Shown here piece by piece: positions 34,629-46,840 of a stretch of DNA of 64,000 nucleotides. The stretch comes from Elymus sibiricus (Eukaryota; Streptophyta; Magnoliopsida; Poales; Poaceae). Where the stretch lies: positions 269,336,288 through 269,400,287 of the forward strand of contig CM077673.1 of NCBI GenBank assembly GCA_039707655.1, read 5' to 3'. The position numbers and the translations under genes are program-made. How positions within the stretch are numbered: position 1 is the stretch's first letter; each line of letters begins with the position of its first letter. The notes beneath the pieces were generated by a model. The model saw only the letters and a program-made list of their open reading frames with translations, did not search any database and was not told the DNA's origin.

Positions 34629-36913
34629 ATTACCTATCCTAGTTCGATCCTTAGTTTTCGTGATCTAGAAGAATAAAATTTTAGTATGAAGTTAGTTTTG
34701 AGTGCTTGTTTCGTGATCTACCTATCTATGTAATCGTGTGTGAATAGTTATACTATAAAGTTTAGTTGAGTTTGAGTGTTTTAACCTCTGTTGCAATCAT
34801 GACAAATAATAAAAAGATCATATGCTAATCCCATGGGGAGTATTGGATTCAAATATGAAAAGTCTAATTGATAAAAAATTATTGGAAGTTAACAATCATA
34901 GCATTGGTCATTGATGCGATTCATGAAAAATATAATAAAGGGCGAGAGATCTCACATGTAACTATACCATCTTGGGCAGCTTCTATGATTGTGAACCCCA
35001 TTAGTTATTTCAAATCTTGAGTAAGTAGTTGAGGTTGGACTTGGAAGACAACATAATGGGTTATGTTTGTTTACATTCACATAGAATTTATATTGTCATG
35101 GATCCTCTAACACGTGGGCTTACCCCTCATCCCTTGCTAGCCAAAATGCCGCATTGAATAGAGATACTACTTGCGCATCCAAAAACCCTTTAACCCAGTT
35201 TATTTTCATGAGAGTCCACCATATCTATATATGGATTGAATAAGATCCTTCAAGTAGGTTGTCATCGGTGCAAAAACAAATAAAAATTGCTCTTAAACTT
35301 GTATGATCTCTTATTGCAAGGGAAATAAGCTTTGTACAAACTTGTGATGGCAAAGAAATAAAAGGGACATACTGCATAATAAAGGTTGCTATCATAAGGG
35401 GCAATATAAAGTGATGTTCCTTTGCATTAAGAGATTGCACACCCAAAAACCAAAAGCGCATGACAACCTCTGCTTCCCTCCGCGAAGGGCCTATCTTGTA
35501 ATGTTTTTATTTATGTTTGAGTCTTTTATTTTTATGCAAGAGTCAATCATGTTCATCTTTAGTCATCTTTTGTTAACTCTCTACTTAGCAAGCATCATGT
35601 GGTGGGGAAAGATCCATGCATATATATCTAGTTGAATGTAGGTGATCATGATTTATTATGGTTGACATTATCCCAGAGATAAGTAAGTTGGGAGGTGAAA
35701 CATTAAAACCTTATATTCCTACGTGTTTGACTGAAACTGTTTCTTCTAAAATTATGCTTTGAGTGCCGGCAATCATGGAAAACTAAATGATGGTTGAACA
35801 TGTCGAATTTGGTAAAAATCTCTTACATAGTCTCTCCCTGAAGAATTGATGAATTGTAATTGCTTTGATGACTGAGAACATAGTTTGTTTGTTTTCAAGA
35901 AAGTTTATTGCTTATACTTTTGAAGTTGTGGATGAATTGTTACTTTGATATGAGAAGTTTTACGATGATTACTTGTTGTTATAATAATGATCATGATGCT
36001 ACTATGTCCATGTTTTATTTTTATCGACTTCTCTCTCTCCCTCTAAACATGTGGTCATGATTATCGAGTTCAGTATTCGCTCGAGGGCAAGCGAGGTCTA
36101 AGCTTGGGGAAGCTGAGACGTCCATTTTGCATCATGTTTTCCTACTGTTATTTATAATGTTTTAGGTCATTATTCCACTTTATAATGCAATTCTAATGCC
36201 TTTTCTCTCTTATTATGGGCCCACCAGTAGACCTCCGAGGCCCCTCTTCTCCTATATGGTGCCATTGCCTTAGAAAAACCAAGAGAACTTTTTCGGGATG
36301 AAGCGTCGCCGACTAGAGGCGGAACCTGGGCAGGAGTACTTTTGCTCTCTGGTGGAGCGATTTCGCGAGGGATACTTCCCCTCACTGAGGGGGAAATCGA
36401 AGCCTTCGTCATCACCAATGCTCCCTCCATCGTGGGAGGACTCATCTCCATATCCATCAACATCTTCACCAGCACCATCTCATCTCAAACCCTAGTTCAT
36501 CTCTTGCATTCAATCTTTGTCCTAGAATCTTAGATTGGTACATGTGGGTTGCTAGTAGTGTTTATTACATCTTGTAGTTGATGCTAGTTGGTTTACTTGG
36601 TGGAAGATTATATGTTCAGATCCTTAAGAATATTCAATATAGCTCTGATATTGAACATGGTTGTGATTTGTGAGGAGTTACTTTTGTTCTTGAGGGCATG
36701 GGAGAAGTCTTGTTATAAATTATCATGTGAACTTGGTATTCTTTTAATATTTTGATGACATGTATGTTGTGTTTCCTCTAGTGGTGTCGTGTGAACGTCG
36801 ACTACATGACACTTCACCAAGCTTGGGCCTAGAGGAAAGCATTGTGGAATAGGAAGTAGATGTTGGGTTGCGAGAGTGGCAGAAGCTTGAACCCTAGTTT
36901 GTGTACTATTCTG
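34629..36913 (+). mobile_element. element G: innermost visible Athila-like gypsy remnant
   Basis: Contains 1.48 kb of 3' internal sequence, a polypurine tract (AAGCTTGGGGAAGC, 36100-36113) and the first 800 bp of a 3' LTR. F is inserted at its left end and H at its right end, so G is the oldest layer of the nest. Its internal sequence resembles that of C, but its LTR (TGAGACGTCCATTTTGC) belongs to another family. No reading frame of note. Confidence 0.78.
36114..36913 (+). repeat. 3' LTR of element G, truncated by element H
   Basis: Starts TGAGACGTCC right after the polypurine tract. It carries a CCTATATGG-type promoter region and ends abruptly at 36913 where the LTR of H begins. The remainder should lie right of the window after H closes. 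Confidence 0.75.
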
Positions 36914-38238
36914 TGATACGTCTCCAACGTATCTACTTTTCCAAACACTTTTGCTCTTGTTTTTTACTCTAATTTGAATGAAACTAACCCGGACTGACGT
37001 TGTTTTCAGCACAACTACCATGGTGTTGTTTTTGTGAAGAAATAAAAGTTCTCGGAATCGAATGAAACTTTTTCGAGAATTTTTCTGGAATCTATAAAAA
37101 ATACTGTAGCGAAGATCTGCCGTAGGGGGCACCAGTTGCCCACAAGGCAGCTGGGCACGGCCACCCCTTGGGCGTGCCCAGGTGCCTTGTGGGGCCCACA
37201 CAGCAGCGCTGACCCTAATTCCAAGACCATAAATTCATTTCTCCGAGAAAAAATGGGAGAGAAGTTTTCGTTGCGATCTACGAGACAGAGCCGGAGGGCT
37301 GATCTAGAGTCCGTTTGGGGCTCCGGAGAGTGGAAATCGTCGCCATCGTCATCACCAACCCTTCTCCATCCACAATTCCATGATGCTCACAACCGGGAGT
37401 GAGTAATTCCTTTGTAGGCCTGCTAGATGGTGATGGGATTGGATGAGATTTATCATGTAATCGAGTTATTTTGATTGGGCTTGATCCCTAGTATCTACTA
37501 TGTTATGAGATTGATGTTGCTATGACTTTGTTATGCTTAATGCTTGTCACCAGGGCCTCAGTGCCATGATTTCAGATCTGAACCTATTATGTTTCCATGA
37601 ATATGAGAGTGTTTTAGATCCTATCTTGCAAGTTGTATGCACCTACTATGTGTTATGATTCGCATCCCCCAAGGTCATAATAATTGGGATTCTTTCCGGT
37701 GATGACTATAGTTTGAGGAGTTCATGTATTCACCATGTGTTAATGCTTTGTTCCGGTTCTCTATTAAAAGGAGGCCTTAATATCTCTTAGTTTCCATATG
37801 GACCCCGCTGCCCTGGGAGGGTAGGACAAAAGATGGCATGCAAGTTTTTATTATAAGCATGTTTGACTATGTACGGAATACATGCCTACATTATATTGAT
37901 GAATTGGAGCTAGTTTTGTGTTGCTCTACTGTGTAACTGTTATATGATGAATGTCATCCATATCAATCCATCACTGATCCTTGTCTTATGCTTTTTGCTT
38001 ATTGGTTTCCGTTAAGTTACTTTCATTACCATTGTTGTTACAATCAATACAAATATGCTTCTGTTACTATTGATATTGCTTTTGTTATTGTGATACTGAA
38101 ATTCCAGGTGTGGTTGAATTGACAACTCAACTGCTAAGACCGATAAATATCCTTTGGCTCCCCTTGTGTCGAATCAATAAATTTGGGTGAAATACTACCC
38201 TCGAAGACTGTTGCGATCCCTACACTTGTGGGTTATCA
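36914..38238 (+). repeat. 5' LTR of element H (1325 bp)
   Basis: TGATACGTCTCC ... GGTTATCA, followed 10 bases later by a primer binding site. Inverted ends TGATA/TATCA. It resembles Sabrina/WHAM-type LTRs from memory. A (TA)-type box is weak (ACCATAAATTC near 37227). Confidence 0.85.
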
Positions 38239-38248
38239 AGACCTTTTT

Positions 38249-38266
38249 TGGCACCGTTGTCTAGGA
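38249..38266 (+). other. degenerate primer binding site of element H
   Basis: TGGCACCGTTGTCTAGGA lies just inside the LTR; it differs at several positions from TGGCGCCGTTGCCGGGGA of elements C and I. Confidence 0.75.
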
Positions 38267-38311
38267 GCATAGCTCTATTTATTGTGTTCACCAGGGATTT
38301 CTATTGACATT

Positions 38312-40585
38312 ATGAATAATTTGAAAGACGCTAAAACCAAGATCGTACCCTCTAGGACGAGGGCAGGTAAAGAATTGCCATCTAGCTATGCACTTGATTC
38401 ACCTTCTGTTTTGAGTAAGCTTGCGAAACCACCACCTGCTATTCAATCGGATATGTCGCAAGTAATTGATGATGCTACTTCTGCTTTGAACGATAATTAT
38501 GATGATGCTACTACTATGCTAGATGAAACTGAACGTGTGCCACTAGGTGATTTTCTTGATGCTCATATTGCTATGTCTAGAGAACTTGAGATTGCTGAAA
38601 ATGAAATTGATGAAAACTATAATTCACTTACTTTGTCTAGATCTCCGCCTAGAATTGAAATGCCTGATGTACCTAAAGGTTATGTTATGGATGGGGAGAT
38701 AGCCAGAGAGTTTCTTGCTTGTAATGATAGAGATGATCTTAAGAAATTGCTTAGTAAACTAAAAGAAAAATCTATGAAGGAGAAAATGAAATATGATCCG
38801 AAATTTACTACCTCTCCTATATTTGTTACTGATAAGGATTATGAATTCTCTGTCAATCCTGAGTTAATTACTTTGTTATATCTGATCCTTTCCATGGTTA
38901 CGAATCTGTAACTGTTGTGGCACACCTTACCAAATTAAATGATATTGCCACCCTATTTGCTAATGAGGAAAAAATACGCTATTACTATATCCTTAAGCCT
39001 TTTCCTTTATCACTAAAGGGTGATGCTAAGAAGTGGTTCCTTTCTCTTGCTCCTGGTTGTGTGCGTAGCCCCCAGGATATGATATATTACTTCTCTGGAA
39101 AATATTTTCCGTTCATAAGAAACAAGCTGCTTTGCAGGAAATATTTAACTTTGTGCAAATTGAAGAAGAGAATCTCCCACAAGCATGGGGGAGGCTTCTT
39201 CGGATATTTAAAGCTTTGCCTGATCATCCTCTTAAGAAAAATGAAATACTTGATATCTTTTATAATGGAGTAACCGATGCTTCTAGGGATTACCTAGATA
39301 GTTGTGCTAGTTGTGTTTTCATGGAACGAACTGTTGAGCAAGCTGAAGAACTATTGAATAATATTGTTGAAGAATGCTAATGATTGGACACTTATTGAAC
39401 CACCTCCTCAACCAATTACTAAGAAGAGAGGTATTCTATTCCACGGTCCAGAAGATATGCAAGAAGCCAAGAAATCTATGAAAGAAAAAGGTATTAAGAC
39501 TGAAGATGTTAAGAATCTACCACCTATTAAAGAAATACATGGACTTGATATCTCTATACAGGTAGTAGAGGTAAATTCTCTCCGAAGATTCGATGAAAGT
39601 GATATACCTTGTATAAAACTGCTAGTCAATGCATGGATGAATTTGATAATTACATTGTTAAGCAAGAAGATTTTAATATGTATGTTATGGATCAATTAAA
39701 AAGAAATGCTATGATGATTGATCGCTTGAGTGACTTGATGTTTAGAATTGCTAATGATGTTAAAGGATTAGGTAAACACTCATCCATGGTCCAAACTCGG
39801 TTAGAACAAGTTTCTAAGTAACAAAATGATTTCCTTACTGAAATGAATAATAAATAGAATGATCATGCTATTAGAGTTGTGAATAGAGAGGGTAGAATGA
39901 CACAATGAAGGACATCCTAAAAGAATTGAACAAGATTCTCAGAATATTAACAAGGATGTACCTAGTCCATCTAAGAAGAAAAAGAAAAACCAAAATGATA
40001 GTACTTTGCATGATTGTAGTGAGCCTGTGATAGAAAAACCTTCTTAGAATCATGATGATGTTTCTATTTCTGATGATGAGACACAATCTAGTAGTGAACA
40101 TGCACCTAGTGATAATGAAAATGATGACAATCATGTCGATGCTCAACCAGATAATGATAAAGAACTTGATAGTGATGTAGAAATAGAACCTACAGCTCAT
40201 CTTGATAACCACCTTTTAATAATAAGAGTTACGATAAGAGAGATTTCATTGCTAGGAAAGATGGTAAAGAAAGAGAGCCATGGGTTCAAAAACCCATGCC
40301 ATTCCCTCGCAAGCCTTCCAAAAATATGGACAAGGAATATTTTTAGCGTTTTGTTGAAATGTTTAGGCCAATCATTTTGCGCACACGATTGACAGATATT
40401 CTGAAGAAGCCTCCTTATGCACAATATATGAAAGATATTGTCACTAAGAAAAGAAAGATACCAGAAACTGAGATTTCCACCATGCTTGCTAATTACTCTT
40501 TTGAGGGTGGAGTGCCAAAGAAATTGGGAGATCTCGGGATACCTACTATACCTTGCTCCATTAAACGAAGTTATGTTAAAACTGT
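38312..40585 (+). pseudogene. gag: gag of element H (Athila type), frameshifted
   Basis: Gag from ATG at 38312. The N-terminal part is open to 38911. The retrotransposon Gag domain continues in a second frame (38917 onwards: THLTKLNDIATLF-like, GDAKKWFLSLAPGCVRSPQDM) and a third (39132-39380: IEEENLPQAWGRLLRIFKALPDHPL ... YNGVTDASRDYLDSC). It then continues in frames at 39364-39699 and 39609-39821, and finally 40359-40585 (RTRLTDILKKPPYAQYMKDIVTKKRKIPE). At least four frameshifts and several stops are present. The last bases before 40586 (IPTIPCSIKRSYVKT) lead into the protease, where element I is inserted. The gene would package the element RNA. Confidence 0.85.
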
Positions 40586-42166
40586 TGATGTGTCTCCAAC
40601 GTATCTATAATTTTTGATTGTTTCATGCTATAATATTATCATTCTAGGATGCTTTTTAGGTGATTATTTACCAATTCATATTATTTTTGAGCACTAACCT
40701 ATTAACCCAGTGCCCAGTGCCAGTTGTTGTTTTCTGCATGTTTTTGACTTTTCAGGTTTACAGTACTAAACGAAGTCCAATTGCCCCGAAACATTTTTAT
40801 GATTTTTCTGGACCAAAAGAAGACCTGGAAGCTTCGGGAGGAGACCGGAGACCGCACGAGGGAAGGAGCACACAACAGGGCGCACCCAGGGGGTGGTCAC
40901 GCTCCTGATGTGTGATGCCTCCCTCGAGTGGCCCCCGACGCCCCTCTCTGGCCTATAAATTCTAATAAATCCCAAAAACCCTAGAGAGCCTACCGAAACA
41001 CTTTTTCCGCCGCCGCAAGTCTCTGTTCCACCGTGTGCCCATCTCGAGACCTGTTCTGGTGCCCTGCCGGAGGGGGGGATCGATCACGGAGGACCTCTAC
41101 ATCAACCTTGCTACTCCCATGGTGATGTGTGAGTAGTTCCCTACAGACCTACGGGCCTGTAGTTAGTACCTATATGGCTATCTCTCTCTCTTGATCTTCA
41201 ATACAAAGTTCACCGCATCTTCGTGATGATCTATTCGATGTAATCACTTTGTGTGTTGCGTTTGTCGGGGTCCGATGGATTGTGGGTTTATGTTCAGATT
41301 ATTCATGAAAAATATTTGAGTCTTCTCTGGTTTCTATTATGATTCTTATTTGCATGATTATTATAGCTTCGTAAATCTCTCTAATTTTTTGAAATAGTTT
41401 GGCCAACTAGATTGATATTTCTTCAGTGAGAGGGGTGCGTTGTAGTGGGTTCAACCTTACGGGTTTCTATATCCTAGTGACAAACTAGCTTACAAGATAC
41501 GTCTTTGTATTGTATCCACTAAGGATAAAACGATGGGGTTAATTCATATTGATTGAATTCTCTTTTTCTACATCATGTCATTGTTCTCCAAGCATTACTC
41601 TGTTTTACTTAATACTCTAGATGCATGCTGGATAGCAGTCGATGGGTGGAGTAATAGTAATAGGTGCAGGCAGGAGTCAGCCTTTTGCTTATGGTCATGA
41701 TGCGTATATACACATGATCATTGCCATGAATAAATATTACATAACTATGCACTTTTCTATCAATTGCCCAACAGTAATTTGTTTACCCAGCGTATGCCTA
41801 CTATATGAGAGAAGCCACTAGAGAACACTACGCCCCCCGGGTCTATTCACTTATAAATTTACAAAAGCCTTCAATACCTTGCTGCCATTTCTTTACTTTT
41901 ATTTTATTTTGCAATTTACAATATTCAACTATCATATACATACTTCATTAGCTTGCAAATAATGAGTCCAAGGGGATTGACAACCCTCTTGCCCTCGTTG
42001 GGTGCAAGTGCTTGCTTTTTTGTGTGCAGTCACAGAAGATGGGGGTTGCGTGCTACTATTATTGGTTCGATAAACCATGGTTCTCTACTAAGGGAAATAC
42101 TTATCTATACTGTGCTGCATCACCCATTCCTCTTCACGGAAAACCCAACGCAGATCACAAGTATCA
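40586..42166 (+). repeat. 5' LTR of element I (about 1581 bp)
   Basis: TGATGTGTCTCC ... AGTATCA; the right end is placed at ATCA, 11 bases before the primer site. A TATAAAT box lies at 40954-40960 with GC-rich sequence upstream. It resembles a different branch (Sabrina-like) from the LTR of H. Confidence 0.8.
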
Positions 42167-42177
42167 CGAAGGATTTC

Positions 42178-42195
42178 TGGCGCCGTTGCCGGGGA
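42178..42195 (+). other. primer binding site of element I (tRNA-Asp type)
   Basis: TGGCGCCGTTGCCGGGGA, as in element C. Confidence 0.88.
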
Positions 42196-42386
42196 GTATC
42201 ACCAACCTACTATTAAGTAACTTCGCACAAATTATCATTAAATTGTTCTACTTTTTATTTGCTGTTATATTTTATTTTTTTCATAAAAATCAAAAATACA
42301 AAAATATTTATCTTTGCTAGTTACTAGTTCACTTCTTTGCTTGCTAGTTTACTTGTCCTCCTTGTTACTTTGCTTGCTCAGTCACC

Positions 42387-42709
42387 ATGTCTCAAGATAC
42401 TACTAAGTTGCGTGACTTCTCAAATACTAATAACAATGATTTTATTATTATTCCAATACCACCCGCCACTATTGCAGAGTATTATGATATTAATGCTCCA
42501 TTGCTGAATCTTATCATGAAAGAACAATTTTTGGGAAGTCCTAATGAGGATCCCGCTGCTCATCTTAATACCTTTGTTGAACTATGTGATATGCAAAATA
42601 AAAAGGATATGGATAAGGATGTGGTCAAATTCAAATTATTTCCTTTTTCACTACGATATAAAGCTAAGGTTTGGTTTTCATCTTCACCACGTAATAGTAT
42701 TGGAATATG
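42387..42709 (+). pseudogene. gag: gag N-terminus of element I, truncated by CACTA
   Basis: Gag from ATG at 42387, about 107 codons. The retrotransposon Gag signature is present: a Pro-rich N-terminus, NEDPAAHLNTFVELCDM, VVKFKLFPFSLRYKAKVWF. The open frame continues into the CACTA terminus by chance to 42827. No stop or frameshift is visible before the insertion point, so this gag looks better preserved than that of H. Confidence 0.85.
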
Positions 42710-42736
42710 CACTACTAGGAGAAAGCCTATAGATAG

Positions 42737-43090
42737 GATTTTAGCAGTAGCGCTGGAAAGAGGCAAAGCGCTACTGCTATGTAGTAGTAGCGCCGGCGGT
42801 CGACAAGTGCTACAAGTACAAAAGTAGCAGTAGCACGGGCCATCAGACCACCGCTACTGCTAAGTGGTCCCATCGCCACAGCCAGGGGCTACCAGTAGTG
42901 GTAGCGGTTGTCTGAAACCGGCGCTACTACTAATTCCCTAGTAGTAGCACGTGTCGGTGGTCCACCACTACTGCTATGCCTATACGTTGCCAGCAGGTGG
43001 GCCCCAATTAGTAGCAGCGCTGGTGCCCAGACTAGTGCTACTGCTATGGCGCTTAGCAGTAGCGCGTTTCTTCTCCAGCGCTACTGCTAC
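42737..43090. repeat. CACTA subterminal repeat region
   Basis: Many direct and inverted copies of a GTAGCAGTAGCGC-like unit. One pair forms a perfect 12-bp inverted repeat (AGCAGTAGCGCT at 42743-42754 and its complement at 42767-42778). In CACTA elements such repeats bind the transposition proteins. Confidence 0.85.
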
Positions 43091-43789
43091 TCGTAGCAGC
43101 CACCTTTTCCTCTCCCACCCTCCCCCTCCCCTCTCCCCCCTCTACCTCCCTCACTTAGTTCTTCCTTCTCCTACCTCTCTTCTCTCCCCATTAATGCCCC
43201 CATCCACCATCTCCTCCATTAATGAGCTCCATTAATCGCTTCTTTCCCTCACTTGATCATTTGTCTCTCTGTCCTTCTCTCTTCCGGTCTCGATCTCTCT
43301 TGCATTTTGTCTCACTAGCTAGCTTTCCCTCCCTCTCCACTAGCTAGTTAGGTAGAGCATCTCCTTCCAACTAGATCTACCATGCATCTTTGTCCTACTT
43401 CTTCTGATCCCTTGCTAGATAGATAGCGGCACCGTACCGGCCATCTACTATATACGTTAACGTTGGCTCGATCGATCCCGGCCCTCTCTCGGGACGAAAG
43501 GTGAATAAAAAGTTGTGCTTTGCAAGAATTAATGGAAATATGTGTGTTTGCGCTATGATGGTGGGAATATGTGCGTGTGGCATGAGTTGCCCCCGCCTAT
43601 GTGTGTTTGCCGGATCGTGACATGAGTTGCTTATGTTTTGCCGAAATGTTTATTTATTTCCGTTTCGGTGAATTTTGGGAAAACTCTATATGGAATATAT
43701 TTAGGGAAGGTCATGTCGAAATTTTGTATGACTTTGATATATGCATGCATGATTAAAATTCTTTAGCTTAGTATACCGCATAGGCAATC
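43091..43789 (+). promoter_or_regulatory. leader and 5' intron of CACTA gene 1
   Basis: CT-rich leader followed by a probable intron: donor AAAG|GTGAAT at 43501, acceptor CGCATAG at 43783, seven bases before the ATG at 43790. The intron contains TATGTTTTGCCG and GGTCATGTCGAAATTT segments that are homologous to the 5' intron of gene 2 (62216-62620). Confidence 0.55.
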
Positions 43790-44998
43790 ATGAAGGTCAG
43801 TGGAAGGGTGGAGGACAGATGGTTGCAATCAGCGTTGCAGGACACGTATTTAAATAACCGGACTGGGGTTATATGTCCGTGTAGAAGATGCAAACTAATC
43901 ACCATCCTGGACCCCTTTGACCGTGGCAGTTTGAAGGCGCACCTGCTCATGTATGATTTCATGGATGGCTATACTCGGTGGATAACTGAAGATGATGATG
44001 AGGATGTCCACATGGCAGACAATAACGACATGGGGGTAGACGAAGAGATGGTCGACGATGATGGACCCGAAGAAGAGTTTGAGGGCGCTGGGCATGGTGG
44101 AGGAGAAGAGACCGTACACGGCGGAGAAGATGTCTTACATGGCGGAGAAGAGGCCGGACACGACGTAGAAGAGGCGGATACGCCGCAGTCTTCGACGCGA
44201 CTAAGTTCAGTCGCTCAGGACCCTCATGTTCAAGACCTGCTTCGCAAGAGTACGACTAGCGACAGAGCCGCTTCAAGAGAGGAGGCCAAGCTAGCGCAAC
44301 TGGAGGTAGACTCGAATACTCCATTGTATGATGGTTGTGATCCCAAGGTGACCCGCTTGAGTTTCACACTTGAACTTCTAAAGACGAAGGCCAAAAACAA
44401 ATGGACAGACATAAGCCTCGATGAGCATTTGAAGTATCTACATGATAAAGTTCTTCCCTCGGAGAACCTGTGTCCTACTAGCGTTGATGAGGCCAAGAAG
44501 ATCGTGTGCCCTCTTGATCTGCCCCACATTAGATACCATGCATGCATCAACGATTGCATCATTTATCGGAAGGAGCACGCGGAAAAAACCAGCTGTCTGG
44601 TGTGCAATGCTTCTCGATAGAAGGCGGCCGGGAAGAAATATCCTCAGAAAGTTGTATGGTACTTACCGATCATTCCCCATGTGCAGCGTTATTTCGTAGA
44701 TCCTAAGGAAGCAAAGCTCATGCGCTGGCATGCGGAGAGGGTGAAGGCTGACGCCGGAGATGATCCGAAGCTGAGACACCTCGCGGATGCTAGCCAGTGG
44801 CGAGCATTCAACGCGGAATATGGATATTTCGCAGATGATGCGAAGAACATCGTGCTTGGTGCGAGTACCAATGGCATGAATCCGTTTGGCAACTAGAACA
44901 CCAACCATAGCACATGGCTCGTGTTTTTATGGATGTACAACCTCCCCCCTGGTTGTGCATGAAGTCAAAGTACTTACACATGAGCATGTTGATTCAAG
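43790..44998 (+). pseudogene. CACTA TNP2-type transposase, N-terminal part
   Basis: Starts at ATG 43790 just after the intron acceptor. Residues about 10-65 form the transposase-associated zinc-binding domain (C-P-C-R-R-C, KAHLLMYDFMDGYTRW). An acidic Gly/His-rich repeat region (GGEE units) follows. Then comes the beginning of the Transposase_21/TNP2 region (CPLDLPHIRYHACINDCIIY, KEHAEKTSCLVC, YFVDPKEAKLMRWHAER, GMNPFGN). In-frame TAG codons at 44618 and 44894 and a frameshift after 44940 destroy it. The copia element K enters shortly after an I-Q codon pair (TCAAG). The protein would cut and join element ends. Confidence 0.88.
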
Positions 44999-46774
44999 TG
45001 TTGGGGAACGTTGCATGGGAAACAAAAATTTCCTACGCAAATACAAGATCTATCCATGGAGATGAGCATCTACGAGAGGGGAGATAGGATCCACATACCC
45101 TTGTAGATCGCTAAGCGGGAAGCGTTAAGAAACGCAGATGATGTAGTCGAATGTCTTCGCGGTCCAAATCGCAAGCCGTCCCGCGATCCAATCACGATCT
45201 AGCGCCGAACGGACGACACCTCCGCATTCAACACACGTACAACTCGATGACGATCTCCGCCTCCTTGATCCAGCAAGGGAGAGCGGAGAATTAGATGAGT
45301 TCTCTGGCAACACGACGGCGTGGTTGCGGTGGTGGTGGTGATATCCCGGCAGGGCTACGCCTAGAGCTACCGAAACCGCGAACGGAGAAGAAAACGAACT
45401 AGGGAGAGAGAGGGGCGCCAAGGGCTTCGTGTGTGCTCTTGGGGTGCCCCCTCCCCTCTATATATAGGTGAAGGGGCGTGGAGATCAGCCCCTCCAAGCC
45501 CTAGGGCACATCCAAGGGGGGGAGTTGGACTCCTAGTCCAATTCCCTCCCTTTCCAAAAACAGGTGGACTTTCCACCTCTCCCAAGCCACGTGGGCCTTG
45601 AGGGACTTGTGAGCTTGGCCCAATAAGGCCAGGGCGCCTCCCCTCAGCCCATGCAAACCCTTGGGATGTGGTGGAACCCTTGGTGGACTTCCGGACTCCT
45701 TCGGAAGTTTTCGGAACCTTCTAGAAGCTTCCCGGTGCAATACCGGAAAAACTCGAAACTTTTCTGGTCGCCAAAATATGACCTCCCATATATAAATCTT
45801 TACCTCTGGACCATTCCGGAGCTCCTCGTGACATCCGGTATCTCATCCAGGACTCCGAACAACCTTCGGTCACCAACATACATAACTCAATAATACCGAA
45901 ACGTCACCGAACGTTAAGTGTGCAGACCCTGCGGGTTCGAGAACTATGTAGACATCACCGAGACACCTCTACGGTCAATACCCAATAGCGGGACCTGGAT
46001 ACCCATATTGGTTCCTACATATTCTATGAAGATCTTTATCGGTTGAACCTCTATGTCAAGGATTCAGTTAATCCCGTATGATGTTCCCTTTGTTCATCGG
46101 TATGTTACTTGCTCGAGATTTGATCGTCTGTATCTCCATAACTAGTTCAATCTCGTTACCGGCAAGTCCCTTTACTCGTTCCATAATACAAGATCTCGTG
46201 GCTAACACTTTAATCACTTTGCATGCAAGGGTAATTGTGATGTTGTATTACCGAGTGGGCCCTGAGATACCTCTCCATCACACGGAGTAACAAATCCCAG
46301 TCTTGATCTATGCCAACTTAACAGACACCCTCGGAGATACCTGTAGAGCATCTTTATAGTCACCTAGTTACGTTGTGACGTTTGATACACACAAGGTACT
46401 CCTCCGGTGTCAGCGAATTACATGATCTCATGGTCATAGGAACACATACTTGACATGCAGAAAACAATAGCAATAAACTGACACGATCATATGCTACGTT
46501 CATAGTTTGGGTCTTGTCCATCACATCATTCACCTAATGATGTGATCCCATTATCAAATGACAACTCATGTCTATGGACAGGAATCCTTGACCATCTTTG
46601 ATCAACGAGCTAGCCTAGTAGAGGCTCACTAGGGACATAATGTTGTCTATGTATCCACACATGTATCTGAGTTTCCGATCAATACAATTCTAGCATGGAT
46701 AATAAACGATTATTATGAACAAGGAAATATGATAATAACTAATTTATTATTGCCTCTAGGGCATATTTCCAACA
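44999..46774 (-). repeat. LTR a of element K (1776 bp)
   Basis: Outer 3' LTR, in duplication unit 1. A TATA box (CTATATATAG) lies at 45458-45467. Lacks the palindromic array of the copia element at 7485. Several private C-to-T or G-to-A changes relative to LTRs b and c. Confidence 0.93.
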
Positions 46775-46840
46775 GTCTCCCACTTCCACTAGAGTCAATA
46801 ATCTAGTTTACATCACCATGTGATTAACATCCAATGAGTT

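Larger units (their letters stand above)
36914..40585 (+). mobile_element. element H: Athila-like gypsy element, 5' part
   Basis: 5' LTR, primer site and gag of an element inserted in the LTR of G. It is cut at 40585 by insertion of element I. Pol and the 3' LTR should lie right of the window. TTCTG (36909-36913) is the expected left target copy. Confidence 0.85.
40586..42709 (+). mobile_element. element I: Athila-like gypsy element, 5' part
   Basis: 5' LTR, intact tRNA-Asp-type primer site and the start of gag, inserted in the gag/protease region of H and cut at 42709 by CACTA element J. The remainder should follow J outside the window. GTTGT... sequence before 40586 (ACTGT) is the expected left target copy. 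Confidence 0.85.
42710..44998 (+). mobile_element. element J: CACTA DNA transposon, left segment
   Basis: The terminal inverted repeat begins CACTACTAGGAG at 42710, inside the gag of I. The preceding ATG (42707-42709) should be the 3-bp target duplication. Subterminal repeats, a leader with intron and the start of a TNP2-type transposase follow. Copia element K interrupts it at 44998/44999; it resumes at 59295 and runs past the window end. Confidence 0.9.

Noticed and set aside
42710..42827. C-terminal extension of the element I gag frame to 42827
   Set aside because: These codons are CACTA terminal repeat sequence read by chance.
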